This document shows positions 33,651 to 42,698 of a DNA stretch of 64,000 bases, piece by piece. Every line of letters begins with the position of its first letter. Position 1 is the stretch's first letter. The position numbers and the translations under genes are program-made. A model generated the notes under the pieces. The model was not told the DNA's origin, made no database searches, and worked only from the letters and a program-made list of their open reading frames with translations. The DNA comes from Muriicola sp041358175 (GTDB lineage: Bacteria > Bacteroidota > Bacteroidia > Flavobacteriales > Flavobacteriaceae): assembly GCF_041358175.1 (NCBI RefSeq), contig NZ_JBGKBE010000006.1, forward strand, positions 118,945 to 182,944, given 5' to 3'.

Positions 33651-36236
33651 CTAAAAGGGATAATTGATTCCTATTTGTATGACCGCATTGCTAAAATTAT
33701 AATCCCTGAACCATCTTTTTGATTGTACTTCAGCGGGATTATATGTTTTAAATCCGGTGTCGACCCGGAATACAAAATAGGTAAAATCGTACCGAAGACC
33801 AAAACCTGTCCCCAGGGCAATATCGGCAAGGGATTCGAATCCGCTGAAAGTCTTGGCGGGATCATCAACATTGTCCCAAACATTCCAGATATTTCCAGCA
33901 TCCGCAAACAAAGCACCCTTGATATTTCCCACGATTGGAAAACGGTATTCCAGGTTAAAGGCCAGTTTTAGATTTGCTTCATTAAAGTCGTTTATATCAC
34001 TTGAACTTCCAGGACCCAGGGAATACGGAAACCATGCCCGGTTGTCATTTGAGCCACCTGCGAAGTAACTTCGTACAAAAGGAACACTTTCAGAATTTCC
34101 ATATGGAATGGCTACCCCAAGGAAACTTCTGAATGCCAGAACGTTCGACCTGCTGAGATCCCAATGCTTGATAAAATCAAATTCAGTTTTTACATACTGG
34201 GAATAGGGAACGCCAAAAACCAGCAGATTGTCATTGTCATTTTGGTTGAAGGGAATCACATATGACAAGCCAGACAGGAGGTTTCCAGCACTTTCCAGGT
34301 TCAATCTGAACTGGTAGAAACTATTATCGTTGATTCCACCCTTATTATTCTTTGTAAAGGTGTAGTTGCTCGAAAATATCAGGTTGTTTTCTGTGAGTCG
34401 GTCTCTGCGTTCTTCAATCCGGCTCACATCGATGAAATCATCGGTATCGGTCGTTATAGTCCCGTCGAGGACTGCCTGGGTAAAACCGGTTGTTCCTTCA
34501 GGGATGATCAGGTTAGGATCATCCGGATCATCTGTAGAATCAAAGAAATCGGCCAGGACCGGATCGTCCTCATAATTGTCGGCGATGTCATCGAGTGACT
34601 CATATGTACTGGTATAAACATTAAAAAATCGATCCGGGTTAACATTCCTCACATAGAGGATATTTAACAATTCAAGTGAATTCCTTTTATAGGTATTCGG
34701 AACCCAGCCATACCTTAGAATAGAATTAAGAGTCTGCTTGTCCAAACCGATATTTTTCTGGAAGCTTGTACCTGCAGAAATACTGGTTTTGGGAAGCATA
34801 AAATTGGGAATAATACGCTTGGTGTTCAGCAAGGGAAACCAAATCCTGGGAAAGGTAAGGTTGATATCCGCTCCGACTTCCGAGAAAAAATCCTCTGGAA
34901 GGGAAGTGTCACTTAAAAGACCGAACGTTCCCCTCGCAGAGAGACTTAAAGTTTCTGCACCTCCAAATACATTTCTGGTAATAAGGGAACTGCTAAACCC
35001 GATTCCCAGGCGTTGAATGTTGGAGTGTGTAATATCCAGGTTAAGACCCAGGGAATATTTTGGTCTTGCTGTTAGAAAAATATTGGAAATGAGTTTGGTC
35101 TGTGTACTGTCTTCGAGAATCTGGATATTGGGATATTTAAAGGTGTTGAGATTGGTGATCTGCCGATAGGTTCTGAGCCTATCCAGATCTCTGTATAAAC
35201 TGTCCTTCTCAAAAAAAATGGCATCGGTGAGAGCCTTGGGTTTGTACCTTAATTTTTCTTTAAAGTAAATTGTGTAATTCTCAAATTCGGTAGATTGCAG
35301 CGTTTCTGTCTCATCTCCAAATTCGTAATCGGCATAAATATTAATTTTTTCGAAAGAAAATACCTTATATTCTGAAGTGGTTATCGCCGTATCGCTTCGT
35401 TTTCGCAGGTTATCTATATTGAGTTCTACGTTCATCTGCTGATCGTCCCTTATCTCAGTAGTATCGCGAAGAATATCATAGGTGATGGAGCTCTCCTGGA
35501 AATTATATACACCCGAATTCCTGAACAATTCGGTAAGCCTTTGTCTTTCGTTGTTAAAATCGGTAAGATCGAATTGCTTCTTTTCCTTGATAAAGGAATT
35601 CTCCCTGGTGCGCTGGTATAAAGAATCGATTGCCGGAGAGGCTATATTTCGGGATAAAGAATCGATATAAAAGGGTTTTCCCAGTGTAACATTATAATCG
35701 ATTGCTGCCCTTTGCTCCCTTTTTTCTTCCCTGATCTTAAAGGTTGTTGAATTGTTGAAATATCCCTTACTCCCATAATAAGAATTCAATCTCTGAAGCG
35801 TTTTTCTTGCTCTGGAAGTATCGATAACCACCGGTGCCTCTCCAATTTTCTTTAACCATTCGCTGTATCCTTTGACGAAAAATGATTCCCCCAATGCGTC
35901 GACCTGTTTTTGTGACAAGAGATTGGCCAGTCGTTCTTCCCTTCCGGGTTTTTTGTGCAGCCATGCCTGGAAGGTGGAATCTGGATCCTTTTTAGCCAGA
36001 TTGTAGAGATTAAGGCGCAGTGGATACCCCAAAACGCGGGTATTGGGTTTCTGAACGATAAGACTTTTAATATCTTCGTCCAGAACCTTTTCGCCATCGA
36101 CGAGAATCGTATTTTTTGTGAGTAAAAGTTCGTCTTCCCCAACCCTTTTTAATGTATTACAGGAGGAAAGCAGCGCGATAAGCAGGAAGATACCTATTTT
36201 AGCAGCGATGCCTTTAAGAGGAAAGGGGGTATTCAT
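33651..36236 (-). CDS. tamL: Translocation and assembly module lipoprotein TamL (BamA/TamA family)
   Basis: An Omp85-family outer-membrane protein. I start at the ATG for MNTPFPLKG, because it is followed directly by a signal ending in the lipobox LLSSC (near residue 27); the 14 residues upstream in frame would overlap the divergent methyltransferase gene. The mature part has POTRA-like domains in the first half (VDTSRARKTLQRLNSYYGSKGYF is one such region) and a C-terminal barrel ending INYPF. In Bacteroidota the TamA role is carried by this lipidated form, which works with TamB in outer-membrane assembly. No tamB is next to it here. Product 861 residues. Confidence 0.92.
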   Translation of the reverse strand: MNTPFPLKGIAAKIGIFLLIALLSSCNTLKRVGEDELLLTKNTILVDGEKVLDEDIKSLIVQKPNTRVLGYPLRLNLYNLAKKDPDSTFQAWLHKKPGREERLANLLSQKQVDALGESFFVKGYSEWLKKIGEAPVVIDTSRARKTLQRLNSYYGSKGYFNNSTTFKIREEKREQRAAIDYNVTLGKPFYIDSLSRNIASPAIDSLYQRTRENSFIKEKKQFDLTDFNNERQRLTELFRNSGVYNFQESSITYDILRDTTEIRDDQQMNVELNIDNLRKRSDTAITTSEYKVFSFEKINIYADYEFGDETETLQSTEFENYTIYFKEKLRYKPKALTDAIFFEKDSLYRDLDRLRTYRQITNLNTFKYPNIQILEDSTQTKLISNIFLTARPKYSLGLNLDITHSNIQRLGIGFSSSLITRNVFGGAETLSLSARGTFGLLSDTSLPEDFFSEVGADINLTFPRIWFPLLNTKRIIPNFMLPKTSISAGTSFQKNIGLDKQTLNSILRYGWVPNTYKRNSLELLNILYVRNVNPDRFFNVYTSTYESLDDIADNYEDDPVLADFFDSTDDPDDPNLIIPEGTTGFTQAVLDGTITTDTDDFIDVSRIEERRDRLTENNLIFSSNYTFTKNNKGGINDNSFYQFRLNLESAGNLLSGLSYVIPFNQNDNDNLLVFGVPYSQYVKTEFDFIKHWDLSRSNVLAFRSFLGVAIPYGNSESVPFVRSYFAGGSNDNRAWFPYSLGPGSSSDINDFNEANLKLAFNLEYRFPIVGNIKGALFADAGNIWNVWDNVDDPAKTFSGFESLADIALGTGFGLRYDFTYFVFRVDTGFKTYNPAEVQSKRWFRDYNFSNAVIQIGINYPF

Positions 36237-36242
36237 AAGTAC

Positions 36243-36250
36243 CAAAAATA
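36243..36250 (-). promoter_or_regulatory. Putative -7 box of tamL
   Basis: TATTTTTG on the minus strand fits TAnnTTTG but ends only six bases before the chosen tamL ATG, so a transcript from it would begin at or very near the start codon. Confidence 0.35.
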
Positions 36251-36260
36251 CATTATTTGG

Positions 36261-36989
36261 ATGGTTGGTAAAAGTCAATTAAAGTTTATAAAAAGCTTAC
36301 AACTAAAAAAGTACCGAAAGGCAAATGGCCTGTTCGTGGCTGAAGGAGTTAAACTGGTTAATGAGTTATTAAAAACTGATCTGGAGGCCGAAGGGGTCTT
36401 CACTACTCAGCCGGAACTGCTGCCTTCCGAATTCTCTTCATTTGAAATTATCGGTGAATCGGATCTCAAAAGGATGAGCGGACTCAAAACCCCAAACAAG
36501 GTGCTGGCAGTTTTTCGGATTCCTAAAGCTCCTGAAGCGGTCATGGAAGAATGGACAATCGCTCTGGACGGAGTGAAAGATCCGGGGAACCTGGGAACCA
36601 TTATTCGACTTTGCGATTGGTTCGGAATTCGGCAACTGTTGTGTTCGGAAGATACTGTAGATTGCTATAACCCTAAAGTTCTGCAGGCAACTATGGGGTC
36701 CATCGCCCGTGTAAATATAATTTATACACCCCTGGAACCCCTGTTAATAAAATCAGGTTTACCGGTTTATGGGGCGGATATGGAAGGGGAAAATGTCTAT
36801 GGACTCAACTGGCCGACAAGTGGGATTTTGGTTATGGGGAATGAGGCCCATGGAATTTCAGACGAAGTGTGCGCAGTACTGGAGAAAAAGGTAAGTATCC
36901 CTCAATTTGGGAAAAGTACAACAGAAAGTCTCAATGTGGCTACAGCAACTGCCGTATTTTTAAGTGAACTGCGAAGAAGGGATAGCTGA
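36261..36989 (+). CDS. TrmH/SpoU family RNA 2'-O-methyltransferase
   Basis: A 242-residue SPOUT methyltransferase with an N-terminal RNA-binding substrate domain (KYRKANGLFVAEGVKLVNEL) and the three SpoU motifs: DPGNLGTIIRLCDWFG, LVMGNEAHGIS and IPQFGKSTTESLNVATA. It methylates ribose 2'-OH in rRNA or tRNA; which position cannot be told. The N-terminal domain is of the TsnR/RlmB-like sort, so rRNA is the likelier target. The start codon lies 24 bases from the divergent tamL start. Confidence 0.92.
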   Translation: MVGKSQLKFIKSLQLKKYRKANGLFVAEGVKLVNELLKTDLEAEGVFTTQPELLPSEFSSFEIIGESDLKRMSGLKTPNKVLAVFRIPKAPEAVMEEWTIALDGVKDPGNLGTIIRLCDWFGIRQLLCSEDTVDCYNPKVLQATMGSIARVNIIYTPLEPLLIKSGLPVYGADMEGENVYGLNWPTSGILVMGNEAHGISDEVCAVLEKKVSIPQFGKSTTESLNVATATAVFLSELRRRDS

Positions 36990-36990
36990 A

Positions 36991-37689
36991 TTACTCAAAA
37001 GTAAAGTTTACAAAGACTCCGCGTGTGCGCAAGGCATCGATATTAGCCGTCCAGGGACTCGATGGGTCATTATCCGGAACCAGTTCATCAGTTATGGCAA
37101 ACACACCCCGTATGGAAGGTGAGAATTTAAAATATTCGGTGTAAAAATCGATCCCAAACCCCAGTTCGTAATTAAAAACCTGACTTTTCATTCTAAAGGT
37201 TCCGCTGCTGTTGTCATCAAGGCTGTCCTCATTGCTGCCCAGGTTGAGGGAGGCCGAAAAACCTCCTACAAGAAAGGGTTTCCAGTTTCCAATTCTCTTA
37301 GTGCTTACTTTCAGTAAAAGGGGAAAGTTAATATAGGTCGATTTTACCTCTCTGATAGCATCATTTGCTTCTGAAAAACCAGGGAATCCAAGTGTTCTCG
37401 TGCCGTAATACAAACCTGGTTCAAATCGAAGATCAAGGTGTTCGTGCAATCTCAATTCACCGATAAGGCCCACATTAAATCCCATGGTCTTATCAACAAG
37501 AATGTCCTGGAGGTCGTTGGTGTATTCAAACTTAAAATCATATTGATTAAAGCCGAGGAAATACCCCCAGTTCAGCAAGGCCTTATCTTCATTTTCTAAA
37601 TTGAGGATGGGTCTTTCATTGAACTGTGCAAATACTCCGTAACCCGATGTACAAAGGAACAGTGCCAGTAGAATGGTGAATCTTCTCAT
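36991..37689 (-). CDS. porT: Type IX secretion protein SprT/PorT (outer-membrane beta-barrel)
   Basis: I start at MRRFTILLALF, which gives a proper signal peptide (cleavage after GVFAQ); an earlier in-frame ATG would overlap the upstream gene. The mature 8-strand-like barrel begins NERPILNLENEDKALLNWGY and ends with VFVNFTFE, the aromatic end of outer-membrane proteins. PorT/SprT is one of the core type IX secretion components needed for secretion and gliding. It lies five bases after menG/ubiE on the same strand, the arrangement I know from Flavobacterium johnsoniae, which supports the assignment. Product 232 residues. Confidence 0.93.
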   Translation of the reverse strand: MRRFTILLALFLCTSGYGVFAQFNERPILNLENEDKALLNWGYFLGFNQYDFKFEYTNDLQDILVDKTMGFNVGLIGELRLHEHLDLRFEPGLYYGTRTLGFPGFSEANDAIREVKSTYINFPLLLKVSTKRIGNWKPFLVGGFSASLNLGSNEDSLDDNSSGTFRMKSQVFNYELGFGIDFYTEYFKFSPSIRGVFAITDELVPDNDPSSPWTANIDALRTRGVFVNFTFE

Positions 37690-37693
37690 AAAT

Positions 37694-38422
37694 TTACTTC
37701 GAGGCGATATAAATGGAGGCCACCCCAAATGTCTGGGGCTTATTCTCCATACCTATAAACCCGATTTTCCCTAAAATATTGTTGAATTCGCGGCCATGGG
37801 GAAATACCGAAGCAGAATCACTTAAATACTGATATGCCGATCTGTCTTTAGAGAAAATTTTACCGATAGAAGGCAGAACATATTTGGAGTAGAACTTGTA
37901 CCCTTGTTTAAATGGTGTTTTCGTTGGCACCGAGGTTTCCAGGATCACCAGCGTACCCTTTGGTTTCAGAACCCTATAAATTTCCGCCAGGCCCTTCTCC
38001 AGATTTTCAAAATTGCGAACCCCGAAAGCCACTGTTACGGCATCAAAACTATCATCTTCAAATTGGAGGTTTTCACTGTCGCCAACTATCATTTCTACTT
38101 TTCCTTCTAATTTTTTCCGAACAACTTTTGTTTTTCCAACCTCCAGCATCCCCCTGGAAATGTCGAGACCAACAATCCTGGAAGCTCCTGTTTCCACCAG
38201 ATTGATGGCCAGGTCTCCCGTACCGGTAGCTATATCCAGGATTTTGTCGGGGGATTTCGTTTTTAATATCCCGACTACTTTTTTTCGCCATTTCACGTCG
38301 ATCCCGAAAGAGATAACCCTGTTCAGGCCGTCGTATTCACCAGAAATGGCGTCGAACATAGTGGTCACCTGCTCCTTCTTGCCCTGTGATGAATCTTTGT
38401 ATGGTGTTACGTTCCGCGGCAT
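37694..38422 (-). CDS. menG: Demethylmenaquinone methyltransferase (MenG/UbiE)
   Basis: The 242-residue enzyme performs the last step of menaquinone synthesis, C-methylation of demethylmenaquinone by S-adenosylmethionine. Motifs: EYDGLNRVISFGID near residue 30, the SAM loop ILDIATGTGDLAI, VGLDIS, DAVTVAFGVRNFE, and the C-terminal GVASIYIASK. Menaquinone is the usual quinone of Flavobacteriia and would be the electron acceptor of Nqr. It is cotranscribed with the T9SS gene sprT/porT; a TAnnTTTG box is at 38439. Confidence 0.95.
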   Translation of the reverse strand: MPRNVTPYKDSSQGKKEQVTTMFDAISGEYDGLNRVISFGIDVKWRKKVVGILKTKSPDKILDIATGTGDLAINLVETGASRIVGLDISRGMLEVGKTKVVRKKLEGKVEMIVGDSENLQFEDDSFDAVTVAFGVRNFENLEKGLAEIYRVLKPKGTLVILETSVPTKTPFKQGYKFYSKYVLPSIGKIFSKDRSAYQYLSDSASVFPHGREFNNILGKIGFIGMENKPQTFGVASIYIASK

Positions 38423-38438
38423 TACAGCAATTTTCCTG

Positions 38439-38446
38439 CAAAGATA
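38439..38446 (-). promoter_or_regulatory. Putative -7 box of menG-porT
   Basis: TATCTTTG on the minus strand fits TAnnTTTG and lies 16 bases before the menG ATG. Confidence 0.5.
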
Positions 38447-38522
38447 GCATATAGTTGAAGTTTACCAGCTAGCAATGAGAAGAAGTATGCCTTCTAATCA
38501 GAATCTCATCTCCCTATATATA

Positions 38523-38560
38523 GGTTTGCAATAAAAATGTGTAATTTTGCCTCGCAAACC
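38523..38560 (+). promoter_or_regulatory. Putative trkA promoter flanked by an inverted repeat
   Basis: TAATTTTG (38542-38549) matches TAnnTTTG. It lies between the perfect 7-base inverted repeats GGTTTGC (38523-38529) and GCAAACC (38554-38560), spaced by 24 bases. A transcript would have a leader of about 100 bases before trkA, in which I see no known riboswitch. The repeat could be an operator; this is inference. Confidence 0.5.
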
Positions 38561-38654
38561 ATGCAACTCTTCCTTAGGTAAGTGCCGTGGCTTATAGATC
38601 AAAATAGAACTTCCTAGACGATCTGTATAATATGTTTAAAGACCTTATTTTTTT

Positions 38655-40004
38655 ATGAAGATTATTATTGCTGGAGCTGGCGAAGTAGGGTTCCATTTGG
38701 CGAAACTACTTTCCTATGAATCACAGGATATCACCTTAATCGATACTCATAAGGAAAGCCTTATATATGCCGACAACCACTTGGATATTAGGGTATTAAG
38801 AGGAGATGCTACTTCGGTCTCTATTCTCCAGGAAGCCAGAGTTGAGGGCTCAGATCTCGTAATTGGGGTCACTTCTTCGGAAACGACCAATATTACACTC
38901 TGTATGTTAGCCAAACAAATGGGATGTAAAAAAACCATTGCCAGAATTTCGAATACTGAATTTCTGGATCACCGGGAAATGATCAAATTCCCTGAACTAG
39001 GGATAGATGAACTCATTTCTCCCGAGGAATTAGCTGCTTCAGAAATACAACTTCTTTTACATCAGTCGGCCTTCCACGACACCTATGAGTTTGAAGATGG
39101 TGCCTTGATTATGGCAGGGGTTTCTCTGCCTAAAAGCGCACCCTTTGTGGGAAAATCTGTGAAGGAAGCGGCTTCTATATTCCCTGAACTGCATTTTATG
39201 CCCATTGCCATGCAGCGCAGTGGAACACAATTCACCCTGATCCCCAGGGGGGATTCGGTCTTTAAAGCCGATGATCAGGTTTATTTCATTACGGACCGAA
39301 AGGGAGTTGATGAATTGTACAAACTTACCGGGAAGAAGAAGGAGGCCATGAAGAATGTCATGATCCTGGGAGGCAGTAAGGTTGGATTTAAAGCGGCCCG
39401 GGATCTTTGCGGGAAGAAATTCAATGTAAAACTAATCGAGAAGAACAAGGAAAAAGCATTCGATCTTGCCGATATTCTGCCCAACGCCCTGGTGATTAAC
39501 GGAGATGGCAGGAATGTGGAATTGCTGGAAGAGGAAAGCCTGGAATCGATGGATGCCTTTATAGCGGTGACGGGTAATTCAGAGACCAATATTATGTCCT
39601 GCCTGGTGGCTAAATCTAAGAATATAAAAAAGACGATAGCCCTAGTTGAAAATATGGACTACTTTCAGTTGTCGCAATCAATAGGTATCGATACACTGAT
39701 CAATAAAAAACTTCTGGCAGCCAACAATATCTTTCGGTATGTAAGAAAGGGAGAGGTAGTGGCACTTACACGACTAAACAACCTCAATGCCGAAATACTT
39801 GAATTTGAGGTAAAACCAGAATCGAGAATGAACGGGCAAGTCATTCGCGACCTCGATTTTCCAAGAAATGCCATTATTGGCGGGGTTATAAGAAACGGTC
39901 TGGGTATGATAGCCCTGGGGGATTTTGAAATTGCAGCCGGTGACCGGGTTGTGGTTTGTTGCCTGCCCCAGGCGATCCAGAAAATTGAACGCTTATTTCT
40001 ATAA
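38655..40004 (+). CDS. trkA: Trk system potassium transporter regulatory subunit TrkA
   Basis: A 449-residue cytosolic protein made of two repeats of RCK-N plus RCK-C. The first nucleotide fold starts IIIAGAGEVGFHLAKLL (residues 3-19) with IDTHKE; the second starts VMILGGSKVGFKAARDL. RCK domains bind NAD(H) and gate the TrkH channel. The stop is one base before the trkH ATG, so the two subunits are translated from one transcript. Confidence 0.95.
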   Translation: MKIIIAGAGEVGFHLAKLLSYESQDITLIDTHKESLIYADNHLDIRVLRGDATSVSILQEARVEGSDLVIGVTSSETTNITLCMLAKQMGCKKTIARISNTEFLDHREMIKFPELGIDELISPEELAASEIQLLLHQSAFHDTYEFEDGALIMAGVSLPKSAPFVGKSVKEAASIFPELHFMPIAMQRSGTQFTLIPRGDSVFKADDQVYFITDRKGVDELYKLTGKKKEAMKNVMILGGSKVGFKAARDLCGKKFNVKLIEKNKEKAFDLADILPNALVINGDGRNVELLEEESLESMDAFIAVTGNSETNIMSCLVAKSKNIKKTIALVENMDYFQLSQSIGIDTLINKKLLAANNIFRYVRKGEVVALTRLNNLNAEILEFEVKPESRMNGQVIRDLDFPRNAIIGGVIRNGLGMIALGDFEIAAGDRVVVCCLPQAIQKIERLFL

Positions 40005-40005
40005 A

Positions 40006-41496
40006 ATGGGGTTTAACACGAAAATCATCCTGCACCTCATGGGCCTCCTTTTACTTTGCAACGGAGGATTTATGCTCTTGGCGGCCCTCGTAAGTGGCAT
40101 CTATCAGGACGGTGTAACCCTGGATATTACCCTGGCGGCGATTGTTACCATGATGCTTGGAGTAATGGCCATGTTTCTCACCAGAGGCCATGAAAAAGAA
40201 GTGAGCCGGAAAGAAGGGTATATCATTGTAACCTTTGGGTGGATCATTATGGCGGCCTCCGGCGTTTTACCCTACTTGTTTTCAGGTGCCATACCGGATA
40301 TTACCAATGCCTTTTTTGAAACCATGTCGGGTTATACAACCACAGGAGCATCTATTATTGATGATATAGAAGCTTTACCGGAAGGGATTCTTTTCTGGAG
40401 GAGTCTTACTCACTGGATTGGGGGTATGGGAATTATTGTCCTTGCCATTGCCATATTGCCATTATTGGGAATAGGGGGGATGCAGCTCTTCGCCGCTGAG
40501 GCCCCGGGGCCAAACGCAGACAAACTACATCCAAGGATTACAGATACCGCTAAACGTCTCTGGTTGATTTATTTTGGCTATACAATGGCCGAAACCCTGT
40601 TATTGAAATTGGCAGGAATGTCGTTCTTCGATGCGATCAACCACTCCCTTGCTACATTATCCACCGGAGGGTTTTCCACCAAAAATGCGAGTCTGGCTTA
40701 CTGGAATAACCAGCCTCTGATTCAATACATCGTTATCTTTTTTATGTTTCTGGCCGGAAGTAATTTTGTCCTGAGTTATTTTGCTTTTAAGGGGAAAATC
40801 CAGAAGGTACTCAGGGATGAGGAATTTAAATTCTACGCCATACTGATGGGGATCTTTGTCCTAGCGGTTGGTCTTGTAATTTATTTTAAGGCTGAAGTGC
40901 CAGTCTCGGATTATCATCCCATGGTTATGGGTAATGTAGAAAGCTCATTCAGGCATGGCCTCTTTCAGGTGGTAGCCGTAATAACAACTACGGGTTTTGT
41001 TACGGCCGATTTTACAGCCTGGACACCTTTTGTTACAGTTTTCTTCTTCGGACTAATGTTTATTGGAGGTTCTGCCGGATCTACTGCAGGAGGTATTAAA
41101 ATCATGCGGCATATCCTGATCATCAAGAACGGTCTGCTCGAATTTAAAAGGACCTTGCATCCCAATGCGATTATCCCTGTGCGTTTTAATCAAAAGACGG
41201 TCACCGAGCATGTGGTCTATAACGTCATCGGGTTCTTTGTGCTTTATATGTTGTTGTTTATTATAGGCGCGCTGGTGTTGGGTTTTTTAGGACTCGATTT
41301 TGAATCTTCCATTGGAGGGGCTGCTTCTTCCCTGGGGAATGTTGGCCCCGCTTTTGGCACCCTTAGTCCGTTGAACAATTTTAACAGCTTACCCCAACTT
41401 GGAAAATGGTGGTGTGGATTTCTGATGCTGGCAGGAAGATTGGAGCTTTTTACTGTCCTTATCCTGATGACCCCATATTTCTGGAAGAAAACCTGA
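40006..41496 (+). CDS. trkH: Potassium transporter TrkH
   Basis: The membrane subunit of the Trk potassium uptake system, 496 residues with about ten hydrophobic segments. It has the four P-loop regions with filter glycines, recognisable as SGYTTTGASI, ATLSTGGFST, VITTTGFVTA and SLGNVGPAFG. I take the ATG for MGFNTKIILHL directly after trkA; an open frame further upstream overlaps trkA and is not needed. It converges on the aminotransferase gene, six bases away. Confidence 0.95.
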   Translation: MGFNTKIILHLMGLLLLCNGGFMLLAALVSGIYQDGVTLDITLAAIVTMMLGVMAMFLTRGHEKEVSRKEGYIIVTFGWIIMAASGVLPYLFSGAIPDITNAFFETMSGYTTTGASIIDDIEALPEGILFWRSLTHWIGGMGIIVLAIAILPLLGIGGMQLFAAEAPGPNADKLHPRITDTAKRLWLIYFGYTMAETLLLKLAGMSFFDAINHSLATLSTGGFSTKNASLAYWNNQPLIQYIVIFFMFLAGSNFVLSYFAFKGKIQKVLRDEEFKFYAILMGIFVLAVGLVIYFKAEVPVSDYHPMVMGNVESSFRHGLFQVVAVITTTGFVTADFTAWTPFVTVFFFGLMFIGGSAGSTAGGIKIMRHILIIKNGLLEFKRTLHPNAIIPVRFNQKTVTEHVVYNVIGFFVLYMLLFIIGALVLGFLGLDFESSIGGAASSLGNVGPAFGTLSPLNNFNSLPQLGKWWCGFLMLAGRLELFTVLILMTPYFWKKT

Positions 41497-41501
41497 TAGG
41501 C

Positions 41502-42686
41502 TTAAAGAACCTTTTTTATCCTGTCTACGGCTTCGCGTATCTCGGCTTCAGAGGCAGCATAGGATATCCGGATGCAATCAGGGTTGCCAAAGGCTTCACC
41601 GGTAACTGTTGCTACATTGGCGTGCTCCAGCAGGTACATGGCAAAATCTGAAGCATTATTGATTTTGACACCCTTCAACTCCTTTCCAAAATAACTTGAA
41701 ATATTCGGGAAGACATAAAAGGCTCCTTCAGGTACGTTCAGTTTAAATCCGTCAATCGTACCCAGAAGGCCCAGAATAAGGTCGCGCCTCTCCCGGAATT
41801 TGTCAATCATGAACTGTATCCTGCTTACGGGAGCTTCCAATGCGGCGATAGTAGCGCGCTGACCTATTGCGTTGGCACCACTTGTAATTTGCCCCTGAAA
41901 TTTTGTACATGCTTTAGCTATCCAATCCGCGGCTCCGATATAGCCAATCCTCCATCCTGTCATGGCAAAGGCCTTGGAAACTCCGTTTACGGTGATAGTC
42001 CTGTCATACATTCCTTCAATGGCGGCAATACTGGAGTGTTTTCCCCTGAAATTGATGTGTTCGTAGATCTCATCCGATACAACGAAAATTCCCGGGTGCT
42101 TTTTCAAAACTTTCGCAAGCCCTTTCAGTTCTTCTTCGCTGTAAACAGAACCACTGGGATTACAGGGAGAGCTAAACCAAAGCATCTTTGTCTTTGGCGT
42201 AATCGCAGCTTCTAGCTGTTCAGGTGTCATTTTGAAATCGGTTTCTATAGAAGTCGGTACCTCAACCGGAGTCCCTTCTGCAAGTTGGACTATATCGCTA
42301 TAGCTTACCCAGTAAGGAGCTGGGAGGATCACTTCATCCCCTTTGTTGAGCATAACCATGGCTACATTGGCCAGGGATTGTTTTGCTCCTGTAGAGACAA
42401 CAATCTGATTAGGAGAGTAGGTGAGGGCATTATCTCGTTTAAACTTTTCTGAAATGGCCTTTTTAAGATCCGCATATCCGTCTACCGGAGAATAGCTGCT
42501 GTAATTTTCGTCTATAGCCTTTTTGGCAGCATCTTTTATAAAATCAGGAATATTAAAGTCGGGTTCCCCCAGGCTAAGACCAATGATATCCTTGCCTTCG
42601 TTTCTGAGTTCCCGGGCCTTGGCGGCCATAGCAAGGGTGGCCGAAGTAGATAATTTGTTGATTCTATCGGATAGTGGGTTGCTCAT
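41502..42686 (-). CDS. Pyridoxal-phosphate aminotransferase (aspartate aminotransferase type)
   Basis: The 394-residue class I/II aminotransferase has the PLP-binding lysine in NGVSKAFAMTGWRIGYIG, the NPSGSVYSEEEL motif with the Asn that contacts PLP, and SDEIYEHINF. Length and motifs fit the subgroup I-gamma/1b aspartate aminotransferase typical of this phylum. It transfers amino groups between aspartate and 2-oxoglutarate; exact substrate range is inferred. It lies 12 bases downstream of the desaturase gene on the same strand. Confidence 0.92.
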   Translation of the reverse strand: MSNPLSDRINKLSTSATLAMAAKARELRNEGKDIIGLSLGEPDFNIPDFIKDAAKKAIDENYSSYSPVDGYADLKKAISEKFKRDNALTYSPNQIVVSTGAKQSLANVAMVMLNKGDEVILPAPYWVSYSDIVQLAEGTPVEVPTSIETDFKMTPEQLEAAITPKTKMLWFSSPCNPSGSVYSEEELKGLAKVLKKHPGIFVVSDEIYEHINFRGKHSSIAAIEGMYDRTITVNGVSKAFAMTGWRIGYIGAADWIAKACTKFQGQITSGANAIGQRATIAALEAPVSRIQFMIDKFRERRDLILGLLGTIDGFKLNVPEGAFYVFPNISSYFGKELKGVKINNASDFAMYLLEHANVATVTGEAFGNPDCIRISYAASEAEIREAVDRIKKVL

Positions 42687-42698
42687 TGCGGATAAAAT

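Noticed and set aside
38550..38654. A c-di-AMP or potassium riboswitch in the trkA leader
   Set aside because: No conserved riboswitch core could be recognised by eye; only the inverted repeat around the promoter is clear.
39925..40005. TrkH extended upstream into trkA
   Set aside because: The extra residues overlap trkA coding sequence and do not look like a membrane or signal segment; the ATG at 40006 is directly behind trkA.
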